Positions 54,001-61,039 of a stretch of DNA of 64,000 bases are shown here, one piece after another. Source of the DNA: Saprospiraceae bacterium (GTDB taxonomy: Bacteria; Bacteroidota; Bacteroidia; Chitinophagales; Saprospiraceae); assembly GCA_021298575.1 (NCBI GenBank), contig JAJTFM010000016.1:1-64000 (forward strand), read 5' to 3'. The notes under the pieces were generated by a model. The model was not told the origin of the DNA. It saw nothing but the letters and a program-made list of their open reading frames with translations, and made no database searches. The stretch's first letter is position 1; every line of letters starts with the position of its first letter. The position numbers were made by a program, and so were the translations under genes.

Positions 54001-55233
54001 TCAGGATGCCTGGCCCCGATATTGTTTCCGGAAGAAATAGAGCCCGACAAGTACTATTGTTATCGGAAAAAGAGAAAAATAAAAGGCTTTTTCTCCTCCA
54101 AACCGGCCAAATATGTGTCCGGTGATGATGGAGCCTGTCGTGCCGCCCAAGGCTGAAAATACTATGATGAGTCCCGACATCAGTCCCTGCTGCTGCTTCG
54201 GGAGTCCGCTCAGTATCAGCGAGTTGATCGCAGGATAAATCGGCGCCAGGAAGAATCCTATCATCGGAAATATGAACGCTGCGAGCGGTGCATCGCCCCA
54301 TCCGGTAGCCATTGCTCCGTTTACTCCCGCCGATAATGGTATGGCTGTAAATACCAGGGCCGCAGCCAGCAACAGGCACCCGTTCAGTACTACATACCAG
54401 TTCAGGCGCTTCATAACAAGCCCCGCCAGCGCCCGGCCAAGTGCCGTTCCTCCGGCCATGATGCTCGCCATCTGTATGCTCAGGGTGGTGGGTAACTGCA
54501 GCACTTTGCTGTTGAAGGTGGGTAGCCAGCTCATGATGCTCTGCTCAATCAGTACATAAAAGAATGCACACAGTATGAATACCAGCACGAGCGGTATCGC
54601 CAGAAGTCTGAACATGGCCGTTATATCCTGTAATCCGGCTTCTTTTTCGACCGGTTTTGCCTGCGATTCATCCAGCGGGGCTGTCAGCAACAGAAAAAAT
54701 GCCGCCAGTGTGATGCCGCCAAGCAGCCAATAGACGTTCATCCAGTCGGTACTCGACGGATTGGTATCGTCGGCAAACGCACTGAAAATAAAATAGCCGG
54801 ATAATACGCCCGTCATGAACACCGCCTCCACAAAGTTCATCAGACTGATGTGTTCCTTTTCGTCTTTGGTAATCAGGCCAATCGTACCGAAAACAGACAT
54901 CTTGATCAGCGCAAACCCCGATCCGGCAGCAGCAAACAGCAGTTTGGTGGCCCAGAAAGACGGTACCAGCGGTATCATAAAGCATACCGCCGCCACAAAT
55001 CCCAGTGATATAAGCATGGACCGTTTGTACCCGATTCGCGTGATGAACGATGAAAGCAGAAAGGACACCGCCGCTACACTCAGATCCTTGAAGGCCTCCA
55101 GTACCGAAGCCGAGCCCTCTGACACGCCGAAGTTGTTCTGTACCTGCAGAATGACCGTACCCACGCTGTTCAGCAGGATGGCAAACACGAAATAGTTGAG
55201 GAAAAGCGATGCTTTTATCTGCCAGTGACGCAT
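54001..55233 (-). CDS. MFS transporter, sugar-type
   Basis: From ATG 55233 (MRHWQIKASLFLNYFVFAILLNSVG) the protein has 410 residues and twelve predicted membrane helices. The loop ITRIGYKRSMLIS between helices 2 and 3 and the later APIYPAINSLILSGLPKQQQGLMSGLIIVFSALGG fit the FucP/sugar-proton group. It lies between a thiolase (2-base gap) and a trehalase (34-base gap), so the substrate may be trehalose or another disaccharide. The 3' end contains GAGCTTGTTCAGGAT, a 15-mer also found in the palindromic repeats. The ORF track adds 65 unsupported codons. Confidence 0.88.
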   Translation of the reverse strand: MRHWQIKASLFLNYFVFAILLNSVGTVILQVQNNFGVSEGSASVLEAFKDLSVAAVSFLLSSFITRIGYKRSMLISLGFVAAVCFMIPLVPSFWATKLLFAAAGSGFALIKMSVFGTIGLITKDEKEHISLMNFVEAVFMTGVLSGYFIFSAFADDTNPSSTDWMNVYWLLGGITLAAFFLLLTAPLDESQAKPVEKEAGLQDITAMFRLLAIPLVLVFILCAFFYVLIEQSIMSWLPTFNSKVLQLPTTLSIQMASIMAGGTALGRALAGLVMKRLNWYVVLNGCLLLAAALVFTAIPLSAGVNGAMATGWGDAPLAAFIFPMIGFFLAPIYPAINSLILSGLPKQQQGLMSGLIIVFSALGGTTGSIITGHIFGRFGGEKAFYFSLFPITIVLVGLYFFRKQYRGQAS

Positions 55234-55235
55234 AA

Positions 55236-56408
55236 TCAGTTCAGTCTTTCTATGATACCCGCAATGCCCTGTCCGCCACCCACGCAGGCTGTCACCAGTC
55301 CGTAACGCTGGTTGCTCCGGCGCATTTCGTTGATAATCTGTATGGTCAGCTTCGCGCCCGTGCACCCGAGCGGGTGACCCAGTGCCACAGCGCCCCCGTT
55401 CACATTCACAATGTCGGGATTCAGGCATCCCTCCTTGATAACGGCCAGCGCCTGAGCTGCAAACGCCTCGTTCAGTTCCACAGCCTCTATCTGGTCGAGT
55501 TGCATACCCGCCTGCTTCAATGCCTTAGGTATGGCCGCACACGGACCAATGCCCATGTGTATCGGCTCTACACCGGCTACAGAACAGGCCGCAAGGCGCG
55601 CTATGGGCTGCAGACCCAGGTTTTTCACCATCTCTTCCGACATGACCAGCACGAAGGCCGCTCCGTCAGAGGTCTGTGACGAGTTGCCGGCCGTTACAAT
55701 GCCGCCCTGGGCAAAGGCCGGTTTCAGTTTGGCCAGTCCCTCAACGCTGGTGTCGCGGCGTACGCCCTCGTCTGTGTCCACAGTATATGCCCGCTCCTGT
55801 CTCTTGTCGTTTTCAACCCATACCTCCGGGACGCTCACCGGAACGATCTCATTCCTGAATTTACCAGCATCTATCGCGGCAGCCGCACGCTGGTGACTGC
55901 GTACGCTGAAAGCATCCGCCTCTTCACGGGAAATACCCCATTTGGCGGCTACAGCCTCGGCTGTCAGACCCATACCTACCAGATAATCGGGGGTCTGTGA
56001 GGCAATATTGTAGTTGGGCGCCAGTTTGTAGCCCGTCATGGGTATGAGCGACATGCTCTCGGCGCCCCCCGCAATGAAGCAATGCCCCATTCCGGCCCTG
56101 ATCTTGGCCACGGCAATACTGATGGTTTCCAGTCCGGAGGCACAATACCTGTTTACTATCATTCCCGGCGCATCCTTGCCCAACGCCCGGTTGGAGATGA
56201 TACGGCCCATTTGCAGCCCCTGCTCTCCTTCCGGATTGGCACAGCCCACAATACAGTCGTCAACCAGTTTCGGATCAAGCTGAGGCACGCTGGCCACCAG
56301 ATGACGTATCACATCCACTGCCAGATCGTCAGGACGATAAGACCTGAACCCGCCTTTTCCGGCTTTTGCCACCGCCGAGCGATACCCGGCTACAATATAA
56401 GCTTCCAT
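55236..56408 (-). CDS. Acetyl-CoA acyltransferase (thiolase)
   Basis: The 390-residue enzyme is a thiolase. The nucleophilic cysteine is in VNRYCASGLETISIA (about residue 88), the NEAFA motif in AVELNEAFAAQAL, the histidine in GGAVALGHPLGCTGAK and the second cysteine in VTACVGGGQGI. Length and motifs fit a degradative FadA-like or acetyl-CoA acetyltransferase. It is the first gene of a six-gene directon. No fadB partner is adjacent in this window. Confidence 0.94.
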   Translation of the reverse strand: MEAYIVAGYRSAVAKAGKGGFRSYRPDDLAVDVIRHLVASVPQLDPKLVDDCIVGCANPEGEQGLQMGRIISNRALGKDAPGMIVNRYCASGLETISIAVAKIRAGMGHCFIAGGAESMSLIPMTGYKLAPNYNIASQTPDYLVGMGLTAEAVAAKWGISREEADAFSVRSHQRAAAAIDAGKFRNEIVPVSVPEVWVENDKRQERAYTVDTDEGVRRDTSVEGLAKLKPAFAQGGIVTAGNSSQTSDGAAFVLVMSEEMVKNLGLQPIARLAACSVAGVEPIHMGIGPCAAIPKALKQAGMQLDQIEAVELNEAFAAQALAVIKEGCLNPDIVNVNGGAVALGHPLGCTGAKLTIQIINEMRRSNQRYGLVTACVGGGQGIAGIIERLN

Positions 56409-56629
56409 AAATTGATGCAGTTTGATGGTGAAAGATACGGTATAACAGACAGGGCCTGCTTCCGTATCCGGCTGTAAATTTATCGGTATTTATGAAAAAA
56501 TGTCTGTTAAGACTTATTTTACACGTAAAAGGGAACAGTTCCGGCGTTTTTTTGTTAGTTTGCACTGATTTCTTTTGTGAAAACACTCTTTTTCCTCTCA
56601 CCGGCCTGTACAGGCCATTCGGGTAATAC

Positions 56630-58381
56630 GTGAAACACCTGCTCTCTTATCTCAAAAAATTCTTCTGGCGATACCGCTGGAGATTCCTGCTCGGAACTGT
56701 TTTCGTCGGACTGGCCAACGCTTTCCGCGTGTGGCAACCCAAGGTAATCGGACAGGCACTCGATACAGTCATAGAACGCGTCCGGTTCTACAAGGAGCAC
56801 GGCGGCATTGAAGCGCACCCCGAAGCCTTCTCGGAACTCGGCCGGCAGATTGCTCTCTTCGGAGCCGCCGTAATAGCTCTCGCCATCCTGATGGGACTCT
56901 TCATGTATTTCATGCGTCAGACGATCATTGTGATGAGCCGCCTAATCGAGTATGATATGAGAAAGGAGATTTTTGCTCACTACACCCGGCTCGATCTGGC
57001 TTTTTACAAGCGAAACAGCACCGGCGATATGATGTCGCGCGTCTCCGAGGATGTTTCCAAGGTGCGCATGTTCCTCGGACCTACCATACTGTACGGACTC
57101 GATCTGATTTTCCTGTTCATCCTCGCCATCTCTTCCATGGTCAGTGTGAGCCTGGAACTCACCCTGTGGTCGCTGCTCCCACTTCCATTCCTCAGCCTTT
57201 CCATCTACTGGGTCAGCTCGATTATCAACAAGCGCAGTGAAAAAATACAGCAGCAACTGGCCGTACTGACAAGCACAGCTCAGGAAGTTTACAGCGGCAT
57301 ACGCGTGGTGAAAAGTTATGTACAGGAAAAAGCCATGGGTCGCTGGTTCGCCGACCAGAGCGAAGAGTACCGCCGCCGCTCACTCGAGCTGATTCGGGTG
57401 GATGCTTTTTTCTTTCCGCTCATGTCGCTGCTCATCGGCGCCAGTATCATCATCACCGTATATGTTGGCGGCCTGTTGGTAATTGAAGGAAAACTGACTG
57501 CCGGGAATATTACGTCGTTCGTCATTTACATCAACATGCTGACCTGGCCGGTTACGGCTATCGGCTGGATTGCCTCCCTGACCCAGCAGGCGTCGGCCTC
57601 CCAGAAACGCATCAACGAGTTTCTGAAAACAGAGCCCGCCATACAGAACAGTAACTCTTCCGAAACGGCAGCACCCCTGCGCGGTAAAATTGAATTCAGA
57701 AATGTCTCCTTCACTTATCCGGATACGGGTATAAAAGCACTGGAAGGTATTTCGTTCACGCTCGAGCCCGGACAAAAAATGGCCATTATCGGCCGCACCG
57801 GCAGCGGAAAAACCACGCTGGCCGACCTGCTCGTGCGCATGTATGACGTGTCCGACGGACAGATTCTCATAGACGATCAGGAAATCGCTCGCCACGACCT
57901 GTACAACCTGCGCCGGCAAATCGGTTATGTCCCGCAGGATGTGTTCCTTTTTTCCGACACGGTTTTCGGAAATATCGCCTTCGGCCGCGAGGGCGTCACC
58001 AGAGAAGAAGCCGAGTTTTTCGCCAAAAGCGCCGCTGTCCACGACGATATCTCCGGACTTTCCGACGGATATGACACCATCGTGGGCGAAAGGGGCGTCA
58101 CGCTCTCCGGCGGACAAAAGCAGCGGGTCAGCATCGCCCGCGCCTTCGCCAAACACCCCAATATCATTCTCCTCGACGACTGCCTCTACATGCAAACAGC
58201 ACTGGCCAACAAAACAGCCATCATCATCACCCACCGGATCTATTCCATGCTTCAGTTCGATAAAATCATTGTCCTCGAAGACCACCGCATCGTCCAGTCC
58301 GGCACCCATGATGAACTGCTCGCGCAGGGCGGATACTACGCCGAGCTGTGGGAAAAGCAGCGGCTGATGGAGGAGGAATAG
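56630..58381 (+). CDS. ABC transporter, fused permease/ATPase, lacking the D-loop segment
   Basis: The 583-residue MdlB-like exporter starts with GTG 56630. Six membrane helices occupy residues 1-320. The ATPase domain has Walker A GRTGSGKTT, the Q-loop in IGYVPQDVFLFS, the signature LSGGQKQRVSIARA, Walker B NIILLDDCL and the H-loop IIITHRI. Between Walker B and the switch histidine the usual D-loop (SAVDT-type) and following helix are missing: the chain runs LLDDCLYMQTALANKT. About 15-20 residues are absent in frame, so ATP hydrolysis may be impaired. Substrate unknown. Confidence 0.9.
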   Translation: MKHLLSYLKKFFWRYRWRFLLGTVFVGLANAFRVWQPKVIGQALDTVIERVRFYKEHGGIEAHPEAFSELGRQIALFGAAVIALAILMGLFMYFMRQTIIVMSRLIEYDMRKEIFAHYTRLDLAFYKRNSTGDMMSRVSEDVSKVRMFLGPTILYGLDLIFLFILAISSMVSVSLELTLWSLLPLPFLSLSIYWVSSIINKRSEKIQQQLAVLTSTAQEVYSGIRVVKSYVQEKAMGRWFADQSEEYRRRSLELIRVDAFFFPLMSLLIGASIIITVYVGGLLVIEGKLTAGNITSFVIYINMLTWPVTAIGWIASLTQQASASQKRINEFLKTEPAIQNSNSSETAAPLRGKIEFRNVSFTYPDTGIKALEGISFTLEPGQKMAIIGRTGSGKTTLADLLVRMYDVSDGQILIDDQEIARHDLYNLRRQIGYVPQDVFLFSDTVFGNIAFGREGVTREEAEFFAKSAAVHDDISGLSDGYDTIVGERGVTLSGGQKQRVSIARAFAKHPNIILLDDCLYMQTALANKTAIIITHRIYSMLQFDKIIVLEDHRIVQSGTHDELLAQGGYYAELWEKQRLMEEE

Positions 58382-58426
58382 GGGGCAATTCCGACTGCAA
58401 GGAGGAAACCCACACCGCCCATAAAA

Positions 58427-58648
58427 CAGCCCTGTAAGGGCGAAATACACTAACGGTGGGGTACAGCCCCTCGACACTAATGGGCCACTCGACACGAACG
58501 AAAGGCTACACCTACTCGAAATGCCACGCTCCAAACCCGAACCCTTCACACATTATTCGGGCGTAAACCCCGTAGTGTGATTCCGGTATTCGTTCTCCGC
58601 GTTCGAGGGGTTACACCCCCACTAATTTATTTCGCCCCTTCAGGGCTG
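58427..58648. repeat. Inverted-repeat intergenic element
   Basis: Left arm 58427-58474 (starting CAGCCCTGTAAGGGCGAAAT) is the diverged inverse of right arm 58603-58648 (ending CCCCTTCAGGGCTG). The centre is non-coding. Comparable CCCTGAAGGGGCGAAAT elements are common between genes in Bacteroidota. It fills most of the gap after the ABC transporter; no gene seen. Confidence 0.65.
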
Positions 58649-58816
58649 GCGTCGCATTATTCTCGGTACGCCAGCGTCTTTCACCGACACCATCCGCACG
58701 GCCGCAATCAGGGCAATTCTTTCATTCTGTAAATCAAGGTTCAGACAATGGAGCCACTCCGGTGTCTTGCAACAGAAATGTTCCCCTTCGCTCTTGCTAT
58801 TCTCAAAAAAAGACGG

Positions 58817-58824
58817 TATATTTG
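58817..58824 (+). promoter_or_regulatory. -7 promoter element upstream of small ORF
   Basis: TATATTTG, exact TAnnTTTG, 39 bases before an ATG at 58863. Confidence 0.5.
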
Positions 58825-58908
58825 AAGAGAATTCATCTCAACTCACCTAAAAATCCCTTTCAATGCCCAAAAGAAAACACCCGCGGAAACACCTTCCGCG
58901 CCAGATGC

Positions 58909-59076
58909 ATGACAAATATGCACGTTAGCGTGTCGGAAGAATTCAAAACAAAATACTATAACAGCATGAATTACGAACCAAAAACACCGGAAGAGCGTCG
59001 TTTTCGGGATTTCTTTAAAAAAGAATTCCTCCCCATGATACGACAAGAAAAATGGCGAAAAATGAGCCGTTTTTGA
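58909..59076 (+). CDS. Small basic ORF, possibly frameshifted
   Basis: The open frame gives 55 residues from ATG 58909, including SEEFKTKYYNSMNYEPKTPE and ending EKWRKMSRF. It looks protein-like (charged, helical), but the likely true N-terminus lies in another frame. ATG 58863, just after a -7 box, encodes MPKRKHPRKHLPRQMHDKYAR and then hits a stop at 58926-58928. One base change would join them into about 70 residues. The last eleven codons lie inside a repeat also found beside alaS. No family recognised; it may be a decayed remnant. Confidence 0.4.
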   Translation: MTNMHVSVSEEFKTKYYNSMNYEPKTPEERRFRDFFKKEFLPMIRQEKWRKMSRF

Positions 59077-59103
59077 CTCGGCGAGAGAATCCTGAACAAG
59101 CTC
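59047..59103. repeat. Second copy of the alaS-flanking repeat
   Basis: 59047-59092 matches 46196-46241 with 44 of 46 bases. The following TGAACAAGCTC (59093-59103) matches the inverse of the outer left arm at 46092-46102. Confidence 0.7.
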
Positions 59104-59332
59104 GTAGAATTACCCCCAAAAACACTCTCTGAATCGCGATTCAACTCCGGAGGAGCGGCATGTTAATAGCAAAACGCACCCACAAAGCACACAAAGCCCC
59201 GGAGGAGTGAAACCGTCTGTGCAGGAAACATAGAAGACCGGAGTCATTCCCTGACACCTCCCGAACCTACAATCATGGTAATCCTTTACCAGCAAATCAA
59301 GAGTCAGACAATAAAGACGCAACGGTAAAATG
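59104..59332. other. Intergenic DNA between repeat and DGR, no gene seen
   Basis: It holds a CTCCGGAGGAGCGGCATGTTAA-type palindromic fragment (about 59148-59170) resembling common intergenic repeats, but no convincing ORF. Confidence 0.4.
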
Positions 59333-59356
59333 AAAAAACACCCGGAACGGCCGGAG
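59333..59356 (-). terminator. Terminator downstream of the DGR
   Basis: On the minus strand CCGG-CCGTT-CCGG lies inside CACTCCGG/CCGGGTG and is followed by GTTTTTTCA. It would end the RT/TR transcript about 120 bases after the TR. Confidence 0.6.
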
Positions 59357-59474
59357 TGGCTATCCCGCTCACCCTACTGGTACCGGGTGCTGTAAAAATT
59401 TGCCACCCGCCAAAAGGACGGGCAGTCGGGGTCATGCATCTGTTCAGCAGCAGCCATCCGGCTTTACTTATGAG

Positions 59475-59606
59475 CTACGGGACGAGAACCAGGCGGAAGC
59501 CAATGTTGTTGTTGCGGTTGTTCGGATTATTCCTGTTCCGATTCGCTACCCGGCAGTTCTCCGGGTTGTTGTTCCAACTGCCGCCGCGGAGAACACGGTT
59601 CGAGCC
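59475..59606 (-). repeat. DGR template repeat (TR)
   Basis: The 132-bp segment aligns without gaps to the variable repeat 60908-61039. On the coding strand it is rich in AAC/AAT codons ([18 protein letters not shown]). By eye 18 positions differ, and 17 of them are A in the TR. The exception is TTC versus ATC (Phe/Ile) seven codons before the stop, in the region where IMH and IMH* usually differ. The TR is in frame with the reverse transcriptase and supplies its last 43 codons and TAG stop. Confidence 0.93.
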
Positions 59607-60722
59607 CTCGATACACGCATCAGCGTACTTGGTGAATGCTGTCAATGGTGTCGCATGATTATGAAATTCTTCCTGACTCCAGAGACCCGTCTCGAGCCAC
59701 AAATGATACTTCTTTATTTTTTGCCGATACCTGCGGCGACTCCGCCAGGCCAGATGCACTGTATCAGGATACAAAACGTACCCCAGAAAAGGCAACCCGG
59801 CAATATTTTTGTTCAGACAAAATGGCTTCAGCTCCTGTTTCAGTTTTTCGGAAATGTAATCCTGCAACCGAAGCCCCGCCTGTAAAAGTACGCGTTTGTC
59901 ATTATGCCACAAAACCATATCGTCCATGTACCGGACATATGCCGGAACCCGGAGTGGTTCTCTGACATAATAATCGGCTGGTGACAAATAATGATTCGCC
60001 AGATACTGACTCGTCAGATTGCCAATCGGGACGCCACGCCCCGGCTCCACCTCGTAACTGTCAAGTATCCTGTCAAATAAACGAAGCAAGGTATAGTCTT
60101 TGAACATACGACCAAGCTGGCTGCGTACAACGCCATGGCTGATACTGTCAAAATATTTGCGCACATCCAGTTTCAGAAAATAATCATACCTGCGATTGAA
60201 CTGTCGAGCCCGGTCAAGGGCGGAATAGGTACCTTTACCGGGACGGCTCGCATAACTGTCGGATATCTGATGCCGCTCAAAATACGTGTGACATATATTC
60301 ATGACAGCATGATGTAGCACCCGCTGCGGAAACGGTGCCGCACATATCTGACGTTTCTTGGGGTCGTAAACCGTGAAATATTGATAATCTCCTGTTTCTG
60401 CGTCTCCAGTCAATATCTGATCCTGTAACAAACGAAGATTTGTGTGCAGATTACGGCCATACTCCAGAACCTTGTCCCCGAACAGCTTGCCCCGCTTTGC
60501 CTTGTACCAGGCCAGATAAAGATTGAATATATCCGCAATGGACTCAGTCAGATTGCCCGCTCGCTCCATATATCTGACGCTGAAGCACCAGTAAGCACCG
60601 TCAGGACTGCCAACAAAGTTTTCATTGATATTCAAGATCTTGTTACCCCGAAGAAATGTGTTCATTTCCTGAAGCGCACTGCCGTTGTCGCCAACAGATA
60701 TGGTGAAGAGTTTGATCTGCAT
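59475..60722 (-). CDS. DGR reverse transcriptase with N-terminal extra domain and TR-encoded tail
   Basis: The 415-residue protein has RT motifs in order: [14 protein letters not shown] (motif with catalytic Asp, about 187), the DGR-type [17 protein letters not shown] (230-246) and the YMDD box (265-268), then [11 protein letters not shown]. This pattern and the TR/VR pair fit a DGR reverse transcriptase, which copies TR RNA with adenine-specific errors. Residues 1-55 ([28 protein letters not shown]) precede the RT and resemble, from memory, the N-terminal part of HRDC-type DGR accessory proteins. Residues 373-415 are encoded by the TR itself, an unusual fusion. No separate avd gene is visible. 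Confidence 0.93.
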   Translation of the reverse strand: MQIKLFTISVGDNGSALQEMNTFLRGNKILNINENFVGSPDGAYWCFSVRYMERAGNLTESIADIFNLYLAWYKAKRGKLFGDKVLEYGRNLHTNLRLLQDQILTGDAETGDYQYFTVYDPKKRQICAAPFPQRVLHHAVMNICHTYFERHQISDSYASRPGKGTYSALDRARQFNRRYDYFLKLDVRKYFDSISHGVVRSQLGRMFKDYTLLRLFDRILDSYEVEPGRGVPIGNLTSQYLANHYLSPADYYVREPLRVPAYVRYMDDMVLWHNDKRVLLQAGLRLQDYISEKLKQELKPFCLNKNIAGLPFLGYVLYPDTVHLAWRSRRRYRQKIKKYHLWLETGLWSQEEFHNHATPLTAFTKYADACIEGSNRVLRGGSWNNNPENCRVANRNRNNPNNRNNNIGFRLVLVP

Positions 60723-60764
60723 ACTGATTCATTTTTAAAGCTTGTACATCTTTGAAAATTTTCG

Positions 60765-60779
60765 ACCGGCTTCGCCGGT
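60765..60779 (-). other. Short hairpin in spacer before RT
   Basis: ACCGGC-TTC-GCCGGT is a perfect inverted repeat with a three-base loop, about 45 bases before the RT start. No T-tract follows. Confidence 0.55.
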
Positions 60780-60807
60780 TTGAATCCCCCCATTACCGTT
60801 CGCGGCA

Positions 60808-60859
60808 GGAGAGAAACGCACAGGGGCTCCGTCCCTCCGCCCCTCGCTCGTTTCTCTCC
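60808..60859 (-). promoter_or_regulatory. Strong hairpin downstream of VR
   Basis: GGAGAGAAACG pairs with CGTTTCTCTCC (11 bp) around an inner GGGGC/GCCCC stem. It begins about 50 bases after the target stop codon. Hairpins at this position are known helpers of retrohoming in studied DGRs. Confidence 0.65.
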
Positions 60860-60871
60860 ACCGCTCTCTTC

Positions 60872-60891
60872 AGCTCATAAGTAAAGCCGGA
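60872..60891. repeat. 20-base inverted match to the sequence after the TR
   Basis: AGCTCATAAGTAAAGCCGGA is the exact reverse complement of 59457-59476, which overlaps the TR stop. Both sit just past the end of VR or TR. Confidence 0.7.
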
Positions 60892-60907
60892 AAGGGCAGC
60901 AGACTGA

Positions 60908-61039
60908 CTACGGGACGAGAACCAGGCGGATGCCAATGTCGTAGAGGCGGTTGTACGGATAAAACCCGTTCCGAAACGCTACCCGGCAGTCCCCCGGGTC
61001 GTCGGACCAACTGCCGCCGCGGAGAACACGGTTCGAGCC
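60908..61039 (-). repeat. DGR variable repeat (VR)
   Basis: The 132-bp 3' end of the target gene. Relative to the TR, 13 codons changed at adenine positions, turning Asn-rich codons into Ser, Asp, Gly, Phe, Tyr and Leu, plus one Phe-to-Ile. Invariant parts ([18 protein letters not shown]) scaffold a C-type-lectin fold. Confidence 0.93.

Noticed and set aside
57380-58549. 389-residue minus-strand ORF over the ABC exporter
   Set aside because: Antisense to ATPase motifs; no domain match.
59475-60722. RT as a group II intron or retron
   Set aside because: No maturase or intron RNA domains and no msr/msd; the TR/VR pair identifies a DGR.
60773-60788. tRNA T-arm-like GGTTTGAATCCC
   Set aside because: No acceptor, D or anticodon arms could be placed around it.
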